Source: Tricholoma matsutake
Lineage: Eukaryota > Basidiomycota > Agaricomycetes > Agaricales > Tricholomataceae
Direction of reading: 5' to 3'
Length of the DNA: 64,000 nt
Assembly: GCA_026075535.2 (NCBI GenBank)
Contig: AP026538.1
Span: forward strand, 1,054,001 to 1,118,000
Shown here one piece after another: positions 45,512-57,059 of the stretch. Below the pieces are notes generated by a model. That model saw only the letters and a program-made list of their open reading frames with translations. It made no database searches and was not told the origin of the DNA. The position numbers and the translations under genes were made by a program. Numbering within the stretch: position 1 is the stretch's first letter; each line of letters starts with the position of its first letter.

Positions 45512-45934
45512 TGCATTAGCTCTTAGCTTTCTCATCTTGTGCACAACACCCCTCAAAGTTATGGACACGCATAAGCATAGGGAGGCACAGCTCACTGAAG
45601 CCAAGTCTGTTCCACCCTTGTATGTTGCTGCATGGCTCACTTGCTCTGTGTGCATATTGCACTCTACTCATGTGGTTGTCTTTTGTCAGGTCATAGATTT
45701 TCCCTTTATCTGCCTTACCCTACATCCATATCTCTCACATGTCTCAGATCACAACAGTTGTCTTTCATCAGGTCGTAGATTTTCCCCATGTCCATTTTGC
45801 CCTACATCTGTCTCTCATGTGTCTCAGATTGTAACAATAGTTTTGGATAAATAGAAAAGATGGTATTAACTTGAAATACATTAAGTGACTTGGCAAGCAT
45901 GAATATGAAGAGGTAAGTAAATCAATTACCACCA
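45512..45934. other. Non-coding stretch with an 82-bp direct duplication
   Basis: Two tandem copies starting at about 45675 and 45757 share TGTCTTTYRTCAGGTC, TAGATTTTCCC, CCCTACATC and TCTCAGAT. No coding frame is recognised. It is likely Plavaka interior between the two convergent genes. Confidence 0.5.
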
Positions 45935-47559
45935 TTAACCAGAATATGTATTAAACAACACCCATTCATCACCTGACCCCTCATCTCCTGACCCCTCACC
46001 TGATACATCTGGCTCATCTTCATCATCCCCATCATCCTGCTGCTCAAGTTGTTCTAATTCATCTGGCATAGGTAGCTTGTATTCTGCCTGGACTTCATCA
46101 CCATATTTGGCCATAAACTCCTTCTCTGGCATACTCTTCCATTTCTCACACTCATCCCAGCTGGCACAGAGCTCTGCAGGTGGAAGAGCAACATAACTAC
46201 CATTCTTGACATATTGGGCATGCTCACAGATAGAAAGATTGTTCCAATAGATAGGATCAAACCAATCAATTGGGACTTTCTTTGGGAGAGCAGTGAGCTC
46301 AGATAACTTTGGCATGGGGGGGTCTTCATGGTGTCGCTCCAGTCTACAGATAAATAGGATCAGTCAAATGTAAAAAGAAAAACAAAGATTGGCCCACTTA
46401 AGGTGTCTTCTTTTGCTTCTATTCATCTGCTTGCACTCTTGATCAGCCATTCTAAAGAATGCAGTAACTTTTGTCAAACGTCCCTCCTTCTCCTTGATAT
46501 AGTACACTGCATCAACTGACTCAGCATTCCCTTTGGCCAACTCATCATCCAAATGGGCCTCATTCTCTCTAGCCAAGGCCACAACGTGTTTATTGAAGCC
46601 ACATGCCCTGAACACGTCCATCCTGCCATCAGCAAGCTATCAAGGTTTATTAGTAAATACAATCTGCAAATGGCATATATGGAATTGCAGGAATTACATA
46701 CCACACTACATCATTTCCATACTCCAGTCATCTGCTTTGCTTTCACAACACTTCCTGGATTCTTTGCCTCTGACTTGGCAATACAAGGCATATATGAGAA
46801 AACAAAGCTTCGATAAAGTTTATGCATAAGTGCAAAATTGTTGACACACAACAGCTTCATTCCCATGTGAGAGTATCCAAATGCACCTGAGACCTGCTCA
46901 AATGTCTTGAGGGCAATGTGCTCATGAAGGAGATTATATATAGACTCTGGATTGTTACCCAAGACATCAGGTGCCCACTGTTGAAGCCCAAGGCATGCCA
47001 CCAACCTGAACATGAGCAACAGATGGGATTCTGGAATGTGCTTGATATTGTTGGTGATAATCCCAACTGAGTCTGAGATAGAGTTAAGGAGCTCGCACAC
47101 TTTCATTTGGGTGCCCTGAATGCTAGCCGAGTTGTCATCAAGACTGGCTGTGACAGAGTTCCACAACTGTGCTTCAGAGGTAAGGGTAAAGCAGTGGGTG
47201 AAGGGTACTTTGTCATCTTCTGTGACCTTGGGGGGAACAGTAGTCTGGTGTGGTAAGCCCCAAAGGACACAGTGATGAAGCTCAAGTGCAGCCTGAAAGT
47301 GATTTAGACTTTAAAGTGCTTGAGTACAATGAATGTGCATCTTTGTCTTCTCAGCCTCCTTTGGTACCTCTCCTTTTCTCATGTGCCGATCACTAGGCTT
47401 CTTGGGCTTCTTGGGTTGCTTTGCGAAGGCCTTGCGGGCTTTCATTGCTTGCAAAGCTCTTGAACCAGGGTTCATGTTGCTCAGAGAACACTTGCGCTTG
47501 CCAAGTCCAGCCTGAGATGGGCCAGCCTCCCCTGAACTAGAACTTGCATGAGGATCCAT
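45935..47559 (-). CDS. Plavaka second gene, unknown function, apparently intact
   Basis: Reverse strand from ATG 47559 (MDPHASSSSGEAGPSQAG). A basic N-terminus (AFAKQPKKPKKPSDRHMRKGE) is followed by exons ending near 47330, about 47301-46712, 46637-46402 and 46345-45935, each with GT-AG borders. Segments: LWNSVTASLDDNSASIQGTQ, HIPESHLLLMFRLVACLG, MDVFRACGFNKHVVALARE, PIDWFDPIYWNNLS and MPEKEFMAKYGDEVQ, then an acidic tail (DDGDDEDEPDVSGEGSGDEG). No nonsense codon is needed in about 430-470 residues, unlike its neighbours. It converges on the transposase in the original layout. A role as accessory transposition protein is inference. Confidence 0.6.
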
Positions 47560-47934
47560 TGTAGTTTCAGAGTCAATAGAAGATGATGGAATAAAGAGTC
47601 CAGGTATCCAGTAAAGCCAGAAGACAAGTATGCACAAATGTGTTGAGAACAAAGGAACTTGAAATTGCTGCAAGCATGATCATGTGATGTGTTGGAACCT
47701 GCTGAACTCACCGTGTCAAGTTGTTGACACCCTCAACACCTCTGGCAGCAATGTATCGTAGTTCTGATCAGAAATAATAAAATTGTTTATTGAAGTACAG
47801 AATAAAGTTTTCAGCTAAAACTATAGCATGAACTTGGCATGAACTGGCTGATAAACATTCAGTGTCAATGTCACTCATGAAATGAATTGTTATTACTAAA
47901 GTATATTACATCACTACAAATGACAACTACCAGT

Positions 47935-47992
47935 CAAACATGAGTCAAACATGAGTTAACTATGAATCAACTATGAATCAACTGCCTCAAGG
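47935..47992 (-). repeat. Plavaka right subterminal repeat array
   Basis: Repeats ATGAGTCAAAC/ATGAATCAACT, the inverse of the left GTTGACTC array, next to the shared word GAGGCAGTTGA on the reverse strand. Confidence 0.65.
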
Positions 47993-48005
47993 CTTGCACA
48001 TTGTG

Positions 48006-48921
48006 AAAGCACACAATACCTATGCCTGTGTACCACCACTGAATGTGCTGCATTCATGTGGTGTACATAAGGTGACAAATTTTGGGGTTATACACTCAAT
48101 GATAATGTGCTTGTGTACATGTGGGGTCTTGCATAACAGGTAAGTCCTTACCTGTGTGTAGGGGGAGGCACTGAGTGCTGTCTGATGGTTACTAATGACT
48201 CTATTTTCAGAAAAATATATTTGTTGCTTTAGCACAGCTTGACACCATATATGATGGCAAAGTGATTCCTCATGGAATCATGGGTGGATCGATGGAATGG
48301 CCATTGTGATGCCTAAAATGTCCTTCCATATTTGGGACAAACCCATCTGGTCTTCTGCTTTGGGACACCTTACAGCATGCATGCTTTTGATATGTTTTGC
48401 TCTTCACATTGCCTACATCATATTTATTACATTACTGTTTGCTGCAATGTGTTCTTTACATATATTTGAGACATTGGATGCTCTGTCCCCCCCTGCACCC
48501 ATGATTTGGTCAGAAATAGATGGATGCAGAACTTCACATCTGGATGACATGCTGCATGCATCAACTTTTGGCTGTCTACATTTGGCTGCATCTATTTCTG
48601 GCAGCATCCAGTTTTAGCTATGTCTGATTTTGGACTTGTCTGGTTTTGGCCACTTCTATTTTGAATTTTTGAGCTGCATCCAGCTTTCTTTTTTTCTTTT
48701 TTGGCTCTCATCTTGGCTGTCCCATTTTGGCTTTCTCAGCCTTCAGGCCTTCAGGTAGCAGTAGGTAGCCTTACTAATACAACATAATTTGTTGACTATG
48801 ATATGTTCCATAAATATATTTATATTAGGCACCTTGGACACTGTTTCCTCCACCCAACCATGGGGGGAAAGGATGGATGGATGATCATCTAACCTTCCCA
48901 CAATAAGTCACATATCAGTTG
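48006..48921. other. Non-coding stretch between Plavaka and copia elements
   Basis: AT-rich, with loosely repeated words (GCTGCATC, TTTTGGC) at 48530-48720. No gene, RNA or element end is recognised except the last bases AGTTG (48917-48921), which pair with AGTCG (53855-53859) as a copia target duplication. Confidence 0.45.
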
Positions 48922-49103
48922 TGTTGGGATAGTCAATCCTAGCACAATATGTTAGTGCATCATGTATAAAAATAGAACACAATGTATTTATAGATCAAAA
49001 CATATGTACATTGTAGTATAGGAGAATACGAGACATTCTACCTTGTCCTGAACTCCCATCATTTAATCCCTTTAAACTTCTCCTTCACACCATAATCCCA
49101 ATA
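48922..49103 (+). repeat. 5' LTR of the second copia element
   Basis: 182 bp starting TGTTGGGATAGTCAATCC and ending ATCCCAATA. The terminal CA is probably mutated to TA. Nearly identical to 53651-53854 apart from a short deletion. Confidence 0.88.
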
Positions 49104-49161
49104 TGTTATGGGCCCTGCCCTTTTTCATATTTAAATAACTCATTCTGGACTTGGACACACT

Positions 49162-50553
49162 ATGTCAGATCACCTCTTTGAACCGGAAGAGCCAGATGAA
49201 GATGCATCCTCAACCCCTATTCAAGTTAGTAGAGTTTACACCTCTAACACTTCTCGACAATGGCAACAGGCTGCAGCTCAACCAGCAATCAAATTGATTT
49301 GGACAAAAGAATATTCAAATGTGAACAAAATCGCTGAATGTGATCACTTAACAGATGAGAATTGGCACAAATGGAAGGAGAGAATGAAAAGGGTATTTAT
49401 CAATTCTGATATAACTGGATATACTTACTACTGGCAGTGTGAAATGACCAGATGAAACCAAAGATCCCGTTAATGCAAATAACTGGGACAAAAACGACTC
49501 TTAGGCACAACAAGTAATCATGCATAATGTCACCTCTTCTCAAATAAATCATGTCAGATCAAAAACATCAGCTGAAGCGATGTATTCAGCGCTTATGGTC
49601 ACTCATGAGAACAAGGCACATCAAACAGTAAATCATATACAGTGCCTGTTATATGAAACCAAGGTACTAGAAGCAGATGATCTCCCAAAGCGCCTTGACA
49701 TGCTTAAATCATATTGTGACTGCATCAATAAATTACCCAATGTGGAATTTCATCTTTTGGACACATGCTTCAAAGTGATTATTTGGGGGTCTTTACCCAT
49801 CTTGGCAGACTTATGTCAAACCCTATAATGGGAATGCCAATGATCCCAATGATCTGGACCCCAAAAGGAGAATGTCCTCAGATTCCTTTATAGGCTTATT
49901 ATGGGAGGAATATAAAATTTGTATGATGCGCTCGCATAACAAGTATTCTAATGGTTCTAGCACAGACCTGGTTAATACCCAGAAGAATAGCAGAACTACC
50001 AAAACCTTGGAAGAGTGCATCACCAATCATAAATCCTCCAACAAACCTTATTGCAAACATTGTAAGCGACCAGGACATTGGTCAAGTAAATGTGGCAAAT
50101 ATGCTGGTAACAAATGTTGGAACTGTGGAAAAATAGGACATAAGGAGAGAGATTGTTGGAGGAAAAAGAAGGGAAAAGAGAAGGGAAAAGAGAAGCAAAA
50201 AGAGGGATCAAAGAAGGGTACCAAAGATTTGAATGTGGGGGAGGAATTGATCACATTTCCAGTAAATGAAGAACTTTACAATTTTGACACATATGAAGCC
50301 TGTGACCTTGATGGAAATGATGAGCAATTAATCTGGTATGACTGGTTAGCTGATTCAGCAACAACTTTGCATGTTACACATCAAAGAGAAGCCTTTATTG
50401 TGTACACACCTGTGGAAAAATGTTCCATAACAGGTGTAGGTGGTAAAGAAGCGAAATTGAGGGCTGAGGAACTGTTGAATCAATTTCGACATGTAATGGT
50501 CATAATTATATTTGCACTTGGAGGACATACTCCACATACCTGGAACATGGAAT
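49162..50553 (+). pseudogene. Copia gag and protease
   Basis: ATG 49162 (MSDHLFEPEEPDED). The gag core (NWHKWKERMKRVF; HQTVNHIQCLLYETK) is broken by a stop at 49453 and frameshifts. Two zinc knuckles are intact: CKHCKRPGHWSSKC and CWNCGKIGHKERDC (about 50050-50155). The protease site WLADSATTLHVTH follows (about 50340-50380). A lysine-rich stretch separates knuckles and protease. Confidence 0.82.
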
Positions 50554-53234
50554 AATTTAATTTTGTTGGGGTGATGGGATGCAGCTGGGGGAAGATATAC
50601 AGGTGGAAAGGGAAACATTACCTTTGTCACTAAGGAGGGGAAGAAAATAGCACAAGGGAACAAGGTTAACAACCACTTATACAAGATGGAATTAACTGTA
50701 CATGACTGACACCTGACGCTTACAATAGAAGCTGCCGATCACCGACCATTCATCAATAATGATGCAGTGCCCAATTGGGAAACTTGGCACAGGTGCTTCA
50801 GGCACATCAGGTATTCTGGCCTGCAGAAATTATTGGATAGGAATTTGGTCAACAGATTTAACATCAATAAACACAGTCCTAAACCACACTGTATCACATG
50901 TACCAAGGTGAAGCAACACATAGAACCCTTTCTAAAATATCCACATGACAAACTGAACCGAGAGAATTGACGCATATTGACTTATGGGGAAAATACACAA
51001 TAAAATCTATAAATGGAAATCAATATTACTTGTTATGTGTGGATGACGCAAAATGCTACATAACCATCCAGTGTTTGAAAGAGAAATTGGACTCAACACA
51101 AGTGGTAATAAAATATTTGACACATTTAATAACTCAAGGTCAAAAACTGAAGGGGATCCAAATTGATTGTGGAAAAGAATTGGTAAACGAGAAGTTGGAA
51201 AAATGGTGCAATGAACATGGTATAGAAGTAAGACTAACTGCACCATACTCACCTTCACAGAATGGCATCACAGAGCAAATGAATAGAACTCTTGTTGAAC
51301 TATCACACACCATGATAACTGCCAACCAACTTCCCAAATTTCTTTGGGAATATGCAGTTTTACATGCCGCTTACCTTTGTAACCAATCATTTACAAAACA
51401 TCTCCCAAAATCAACACCTTATGAAGGATGGCACAAAATAAAACCCAATGTATCGCATTTATGGGAGTTTGGAAGCCAAGTATGGATATTACTACAAGGT
51501 CAAAAGAAACCCCGAAAAATGCTACCAAAATCAAAGTGCCAAGCATATGTTGGCTATGATGATGGTGCTGGGGCAGTAAAATATTATAATGCAGAAACTC
51601 ACAAAGTACTTACCTCCTGCAACTTCCAGAAGACTACACCTACAGAAAAACAAACTCCCAAACATATTGAAATTACACCCAATTTACTGCATGAGGGGGA
51701 GTCTGTATGTAGCACGCCGCCAATGGGTGTAACAGATTCTGATGATACAACTTGGAATATGGCGACCAAGAAGCAAAAAGGAAATGAAACATAAAAAGAT
51801 ATAGATATTGATGAACCACAGAAGATGCATGGAATTTGTATCAATTATAAACACCTTCACAATCCTTTTGCATATGAGGATGATGACAATCCTTTTGCAT
51901 ATGAGGAAGATGACAATTTTTTGTCAATAGAAGAAGTCTACACAATTCCTGCTGGAGACAAACGTACGAGTCTCAGAGATGCAAAGAACTCCCTGGACTG
52001 GCCTGAATGGCAAAAGGCCATGAAGATTGAATTGGATTTATTATCAGAGAAGGGGACTTGGGACCTTGTCCAGAAACCTCACGATGCAGTACCAATCAAA
52101 AATAAATGGATGTTTGTCAAAAAGTGCAATAAAGAAGGGGAAGTAGTAAGGTATCAAGCAAGATTAGTGGCAAAAGGATATGCACAATGACCTGGATTTG
52201 ATTATAGGAAAACATTCTCACTGGTTGTCAGGATGGATACACTACATGCAATACTAGCACTCGTACCTGAAAAGGGACTCAAGTTACAACAAATGGGTGT
52301 AAAGGGCACATATCTAGATGACACTTTGCAGGAGGCAATATATATGCAACAGCCTGAAGGATGTGAAGATGGAATGGGTCGAGTATGCAGGTTAGTCAAA
52401 ATGCTTTATGGTTTAAAACAGGCAGGCCAAGAGTGGAATAATGAACTTGATGGCAAACTCAAAATCCATGGCTATGCATGCTTACTTTCTGATCCATGCA
52501 TGTGTATATGACATGATGGTAATGACTTTGGAATAATGGCTATCTGGATGGACAACTCACTACTTTTTGCTTCATCTGATAAAATGATGGATCATATGAA
52601 AGAAACCCTCCAGTCAGAATGGGATGTAACAGACCTTGGAGAGCCAAGTAAAATTGTTGGCATTGAAGTTACATGAACCAAGAAATCAATAACTATATTT
52701 CAACAGAGATATATTGAAAATATTCTCCATAATGAAGGAATAGCCAATGCAAATCCTACTGGTATACCCATGGACCCCAATATAAAGCTTGGACCAGATC
52801 TGGATGATAATGAACCCAATTGAAGCAATTCATATGCACGATTATTGGGGAGTCTGCAATTTTTGGCAAATTCCACAAGACCAGACATAAGCTACACAGT
52901 TAATAAATTGGCTGCCTACACCACAAACCCAGGTTTAAAACACCATGGTGCAATAAAGCGAATACTCAGATACCCAGTGGGTATGAAAACTCTAGGGATA
53001 ACATATAGAAAATCCCAAGATGAAACTGGAACTGGAAACCTCTTCCATGGATATGCAGATGTGGCATACGCAAATGCTGATGACCTCAAATCCATGACCG
53101 GCTACATTTTTCTAGCAGCAGGGGGAGCAATCACATGGAAATCAAAGAAACAAACTGTGATAGCATTGTCCTCTACAGAGGCAGAATATGTAGTGTTGTC
53201 GGAGGCTGGACAGGCTGAGAAATTTGTACAGTAA
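50554..53234 (+). pseudogene. Copia integrase, reverse transcriptase and RNase H
   Basis: GAG-pre-integrase (WHRCFRHIRYSGLQKLL), then the integrase with THIDLWGKYTIKS, GIQIDCGKELVN and SPSQNGITEQMNRT (D, D, E) to stop 51792. RT: EWQKAMKIELDLL, GTWDLV, NKWMFVKKCNKEG, RLVAKGYAQ, YMQQPEG, VKMLYGLKQAGQEW. The catalytic box reads IWMDNSLLFA, so the second Asp is Asn. RNase H: TRPDISYTVNKLA, ALSSTEAEYVVLSEAG. TGA at 52188, 52509, 52674 and 52821 replace arginine. Inactive. Confidence 0.85.
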
Positions 53235-53650
53235 ACTCGGATTCCCACAGAACTCACTGATGGAAATTAAAGGTGATAATGAATGATTCATAATATTGAC
53301 ACATAATCCTCAATTTCACCAGTGATCAAAAGATATTGCTATTCACCATCATTGGGTCTGAACACTAGTAACTGACAAAATACATGATATACAAAACTGT
53401 TGAGACCTGGAACAAACAGCGGATGTGTTAACAAAGGCATTACCCAGGCCAAAATATATATGACATAGGGCAGAGATGGGAATCCAGTCGACACATGAAC
53501 TCAGTAGCTTTCTTCACATGTGAGTTGGTTTTTCCCCTGGGGTTTTCCACCACATAGAGGTTTTAATGCACCTGAAAGGTGAGAAATTCAACATTTCAAT
53601 TATTTATTAACCATTCCTATGGACTCAACCATGCTAGGCTTGAGGGGGAG

Positions 53651-53854
53651 TGTTGGGATAGTCAATCCTAGCACAATATGTTAGTGCATCACAAGCACAA
53701 CACTAGTGCATCACATATAAAAATAGAACACAATGTATTTATAGATCACAATGTATGTACATCATAGTATAGGAGAATACAAGACATTCTACCTTGTCCT
53801 GAACTCCCATCATTTAATCCCTTTGAACTTCTCCTTCACACCATAATCCCAATA
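53651..53854 (+). repeat. 3' LTR of the second copia element
   Basis: 204 bp, TGTTGGGATAGTC to ATCCCAATA, directly after a GGGGGAG tract. Confidence 0.88.
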
Positions 53855-54162
53855 AGTCGACATCATCCCATCACATCACACCCACTCAAATGTAGTAAAT
53901 CCACTAATATCCCTTACCTGTCAATATAACCCTTCAATATTGTTGACTTCAACCATGTAAGGTATCCTGCCCAGCCCACCCAATGTATGCTGCCCATAGA
54001 CAATCATGTGAGCATAGATAACATAATGATAAGTAATCAAATCAGAGATTAGCTTGACATGCATCAACAGGAATGTGTGGGACAGCTTCCCTCCTTTATT
54101 CCCACCCTGATCAACACCCAATCAATACCTCCCATAGTTCATCAATGCATGCCACAGCTTCA
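53855..54162. other. Short non-coding stretch
   Basis: About 300 bp between the copia LTR and the fold-back element. No feature is recognised. Confidence 0.4.
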
Positions 54163-55590
54163 GCTAACATTGTGCTCATCATCCCAGATGATGAGCATGC
54201 CTTTCCACTCTTACCTGACCATTTCCCTTCGCTTTTTTTGTATATTAATACTTATGCATGTATATATAGTGATTATAAACATCTATTTTCGCTTTTTCAC
54301 CTATATTTAAGCATGCAATCAACATTCTCCCTTGAACAAGGGATGAGAAGGGGTCCTTTCTTGCTATTGAGGGGTTCTACTACATATACATGGCTCTAAA
54401 ATGATTTATTTAGCTCAATACATGCCTGGGGAAGGCTGTACAGGAGTGGGGAAGAGGTTAAGTAAGGAGAAGTGAGAGGAGTGTGAGACAGGGTACCATC
54501 TACTGGGCTTGCACACCCTCTAGAACCACAGAAATATATGTAGAGGGTAGAGGGATATATGTAGAGGTGGGGAGTGATGTAGGAAGTGCTTACCATACTA
54601 TAGCCAGACAGTTTCCCAAAAATTGGAGACCATCCAGATAGGAGTTGAGGCCATAGGATACATCAGAGGGTGTGTTCAACCAAGTAATCCCAAAAAGGCA
54701 ATAAACCGAAGATAGCTCAACAGAGACTGAAGACACTGCTGGTCAGAGGACAGGAGTAGATAGAGGGGGAGTTATTACACTAAATGCAAAAGATCCGGAG
54801 TGAATCCATCGAGGAGTGTAGGCAAAGTGGTCAAGAAAGTGTTTATGAATGGTATGATCAGGGAGTGCATGACATCAATGATCGGAAGCATCTCAATACC
54901 TACACCAAAATGCATTGTTTTGCATGTATCTCACTCATGACTCCATGAATCTGCTTTGGTCTTTTTGCATCCTATGCAGTTTAACTTCCTCTATCTATTC
55001 CTGCCCTCTGACTAGCAGTGTCTTCAGTCTCTGTTGAGCTATCTTCAGTTTATTGCCTTTTTGGGATTACTTGGTTGAACACACCCTCTGATGTATCCTA
55101 TGGCCTCAACTCCTATCTGGATGGTCTCCAATTTTTGGGAAACTGTCTGGCTATAGTATGGTAAGCACTTCCTACATCACTCCCCACCTCTACACATATC
55201 CCTCTACCCTCTACATATATTTCTGTGGTTCTAGAGGGTGTGCAAGCCCAGTAGATGGTACCCTGTCTCACACTCCTCTCACTTCTCCTTACTTAACCTC
55301 TTCCCCACTCCTGTACAGCCTTCCCCAGGCATGTATTGAGCTAAATAAATCATTTTAGAGCCATGTATATGTAGTAGAACCCCTCAATAGCAAGAAGAGA
55401 CCCCTTCTCCTCCCTTGTTCAAGGGAGAATGTTGATTGCATGCTTAAATATAGGTGAAAAGCGAAAATAGATGTTTATAATCACTATATATACATGCATA
55501 AGTGTTAATATACAAAACAAGCAAAGGGAAATGGTCAGGTAAGAGTGGAAAGGCATGCTCATCATCTGAGATGATGAGTGTGATGTTAGC
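54163..55590. mobile_element. Fold-back element with arms of over 600 bp
   Basis: The left arm (54163 to about 54830) and right arm (about 54925 to 55590) are inverted copies around a spacer of about 90 bp. The ends are GCTAACAT, followed by a nested palindrome CTCATCATC/GATGATGAG. The same 66-residue frame (MVSTSYITPHLY...) occurs once in each arm as a shadow. There is no transposase. It ends three bases before the KDZ copy B terminus. Confidence 0.82.
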
Positions 55591-55630
55591 CGAACACATA
55601 GGTAAGCTACATTGTATTGAATGATACAGG

Positions 55631-56400
55631 TTTGATGGACACTGTCGAACTCACTATATAAAGTCACTATACTATATTAACCAACGACTACATTGTGCAC
55701 TGATTATTATACCTTACAATAGACATGCATTAGGATTGTAATACAGACATTAGTAATGTTTGAAATGCAATGGGCACAGATGCAGCCACAGACACAGGGA
55801 CAGCCATGGCATCGCCATCAGGCATGGACACATTAACCTTTGACTTTCAATGGATGCCATCAAACTCACTATATATTTGCACATACTCTATTAATTAGCC
55901 AATAACTACATTACTACTTTACTTGCTGTACTGTACAGATAGACATGGATTAAGAACATAGTACAGACATTAGTAATGTTTGAAATGCAATTGCAGGGAA
56001 GGGGACAGGGATGGGGATGGGAGTGGGGATGGGAGTGGGGATGGGAGTGGGGATGGGAGTGGGGATGGGAGTGGGGATGGGAGTGGGGATGGGAGTGGGG
56101 ATGGGAGTGGGGATGGGAGTGGGGATGGGAGTGGGGATGGGAGTGGGGATGGGAGCGGGGACAGGGACTATTGACTGTACACATTGTATTATCTGTTTCA
56201 ATGGATGCCATCGAACTCACTATATATTTGTACATACTCTATTAATTAACCAATGACTACATTACTACTTTACTTGCTGTACCATACAGATAGACATGCA
56301 TTAAGAACATAGTACAAACATTAGTAATGTTTGAAATGCAATTGCAGGGAAGGGGATGGAGATGGGAGTGGGGATGGGAATGGGGAAGCAGCACTGACAT
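55631..56400 (+). repeat. Subterminal tandem repeats of KDZ copy B with a G-rich 12-mer array
   Basis: Three copies (about 55631-55785, 55843-55997 and 56202-56356) share CGAACTCACTATATA, TACATACTCTATTAATTA, ACATTACTACTTTACTTGCTG and ATTAGTAATGTTTGAAATGCAA. Each is followed by a purine-rich tail. After the second copy (about 56005-56165) the tail is expanded into about 12 units of GGGGATGGGAGT. Confidence 0.85.
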
Positions 56401-56522
56401 CGGGGCTTGACAGGACCACAAAAACAATGATATTACTACAATGATGTGCATTAAGAACAGAATACACACAAAAGCTACATAGATATATATATAATGAGTA
56501 AGGTATTAATTATCCTCCCACA

Positions 56523-56884
56523 TCACTGGGAATCGGCAGGGGGATCGGCCATAGCATCTGAGTGGGATGACAGCGTAATTTCTGAGAACCTCCTTTTGAA
56601 TGATTTCAACTTATTTTCAACCCTTTCCTTCAAAATGGCATATGTTTTCAATGTTATATCTTGTTGTTTGAGCTTCTCCACCTCGGCCATGTACAGACGA
56701 TGACTGGCATCCTTGTACAATATGCCAAGCTGATGGCAGCTCAACAACTCCCTGTCTGTCAAGTCCTGCAACAGAATGAACTAATGTAGAAACACAAATG
56801 AGGATGACACTTACTGGATCGGCAGGTCATAGCCATCTAGAACATTGCCTTGCATTTGCTGCTAGTCGCTCATTGTGGATGGAT
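56523..56884 (-). pseudogene. KDZ gene a, copy B
   Basis: The reverse-strand last exon (56771-56523) reads QDLTDRELLSCHQLGILYKDASH, then AEVEKLKQQDITLKTYAILKERVE and a PADSQ end, parallel to copy A and without its frameshift. The first exon (MSD... near 56870) has a TAG at the fourth codon. Confidence 0.6.
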
Positions 56885-57059
56885 CAATGTAACAGAGGTT
56901 ATGATGTGCATCTAATCTAGTGATCAGATATTGATGTTGTTTGTTGGCCTTGATGAACAAACACATGTGATGGTTGATTTTCATTGTTCCAACTTTTGTT
57001 GACTTTCAAACCCCATCACTCCCATCCCCATTGCCGTCCCTGCCCCGACCCATCTCAAC

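Larger units (their letters stand above)
31897..48005. mobile_element. Plavaka-type (CACTA-like) DNA transposon carrying nested insertions and an internal inversion
   Basis: The ends are CACAATGGGCAAG (31897-31909) and CTTGCACATTGTG (47993-48005). They form 13-bp inverted termini that resemble CACTA ends and are flanked by the 3-bp direct repeat AAA (31894-31896 and 48006-48008). Both ends carry inverted subterminal arrays of GTTGACTC-type words. The transposase starts near the left end (32277, forward), and its C-terminal part is now at 43089-40140 on the reverse strand. A second gene lies at the right end (reverse). Nested inside are a 1.8-kb TIR element, parts of one Ty1/copia element, a 1.5-kb insertion and a 530-bp MITE. 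Confidence 0.72.
48922..53854 (+). mobile_element. Ty1/copia element with both LTRs, decayed
   Basis: 5' LTR 48922-49103, primer-binding site TGTTATGGGCCCTG (49104-49117), gag, protease, integrase, RT, RNase H, polypurine tract (CTTGAGGGGGAG before 53651) and 3' LTR 53651-53854. The flanks AGTTG and AGTCG are a 5-bp duplication differing by one C/T at a CpG. The 5' LTR lacks about 20 bp present in the 3' LTR. A different copia family from the one at 34-45 kb. Confidence 0.9.

Noticed and set aside
54396..55358. The repeated 66-residue frame MVSTSYITPH in both fold-back arms as a gene
   Set aside because: It occurs only because the arms are inverted copies; no start context, domain or further conservation.
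56005..56165. Telomere or subtelomere repeat
   Set aside because: The 12-bp unit is not telomeric and lies inside a transposon subterminal repeat.
55976..56245. Overlapping open frames of Gly-Asp-Gly-Ser, Met-Gly-Val-Gly, Trp-Glu-Trp-Gly and Ser-His-Pro-His type on both strands
   Set aside because: They are translations of the 12-bp G-rich array in every frame; no gene is supported.
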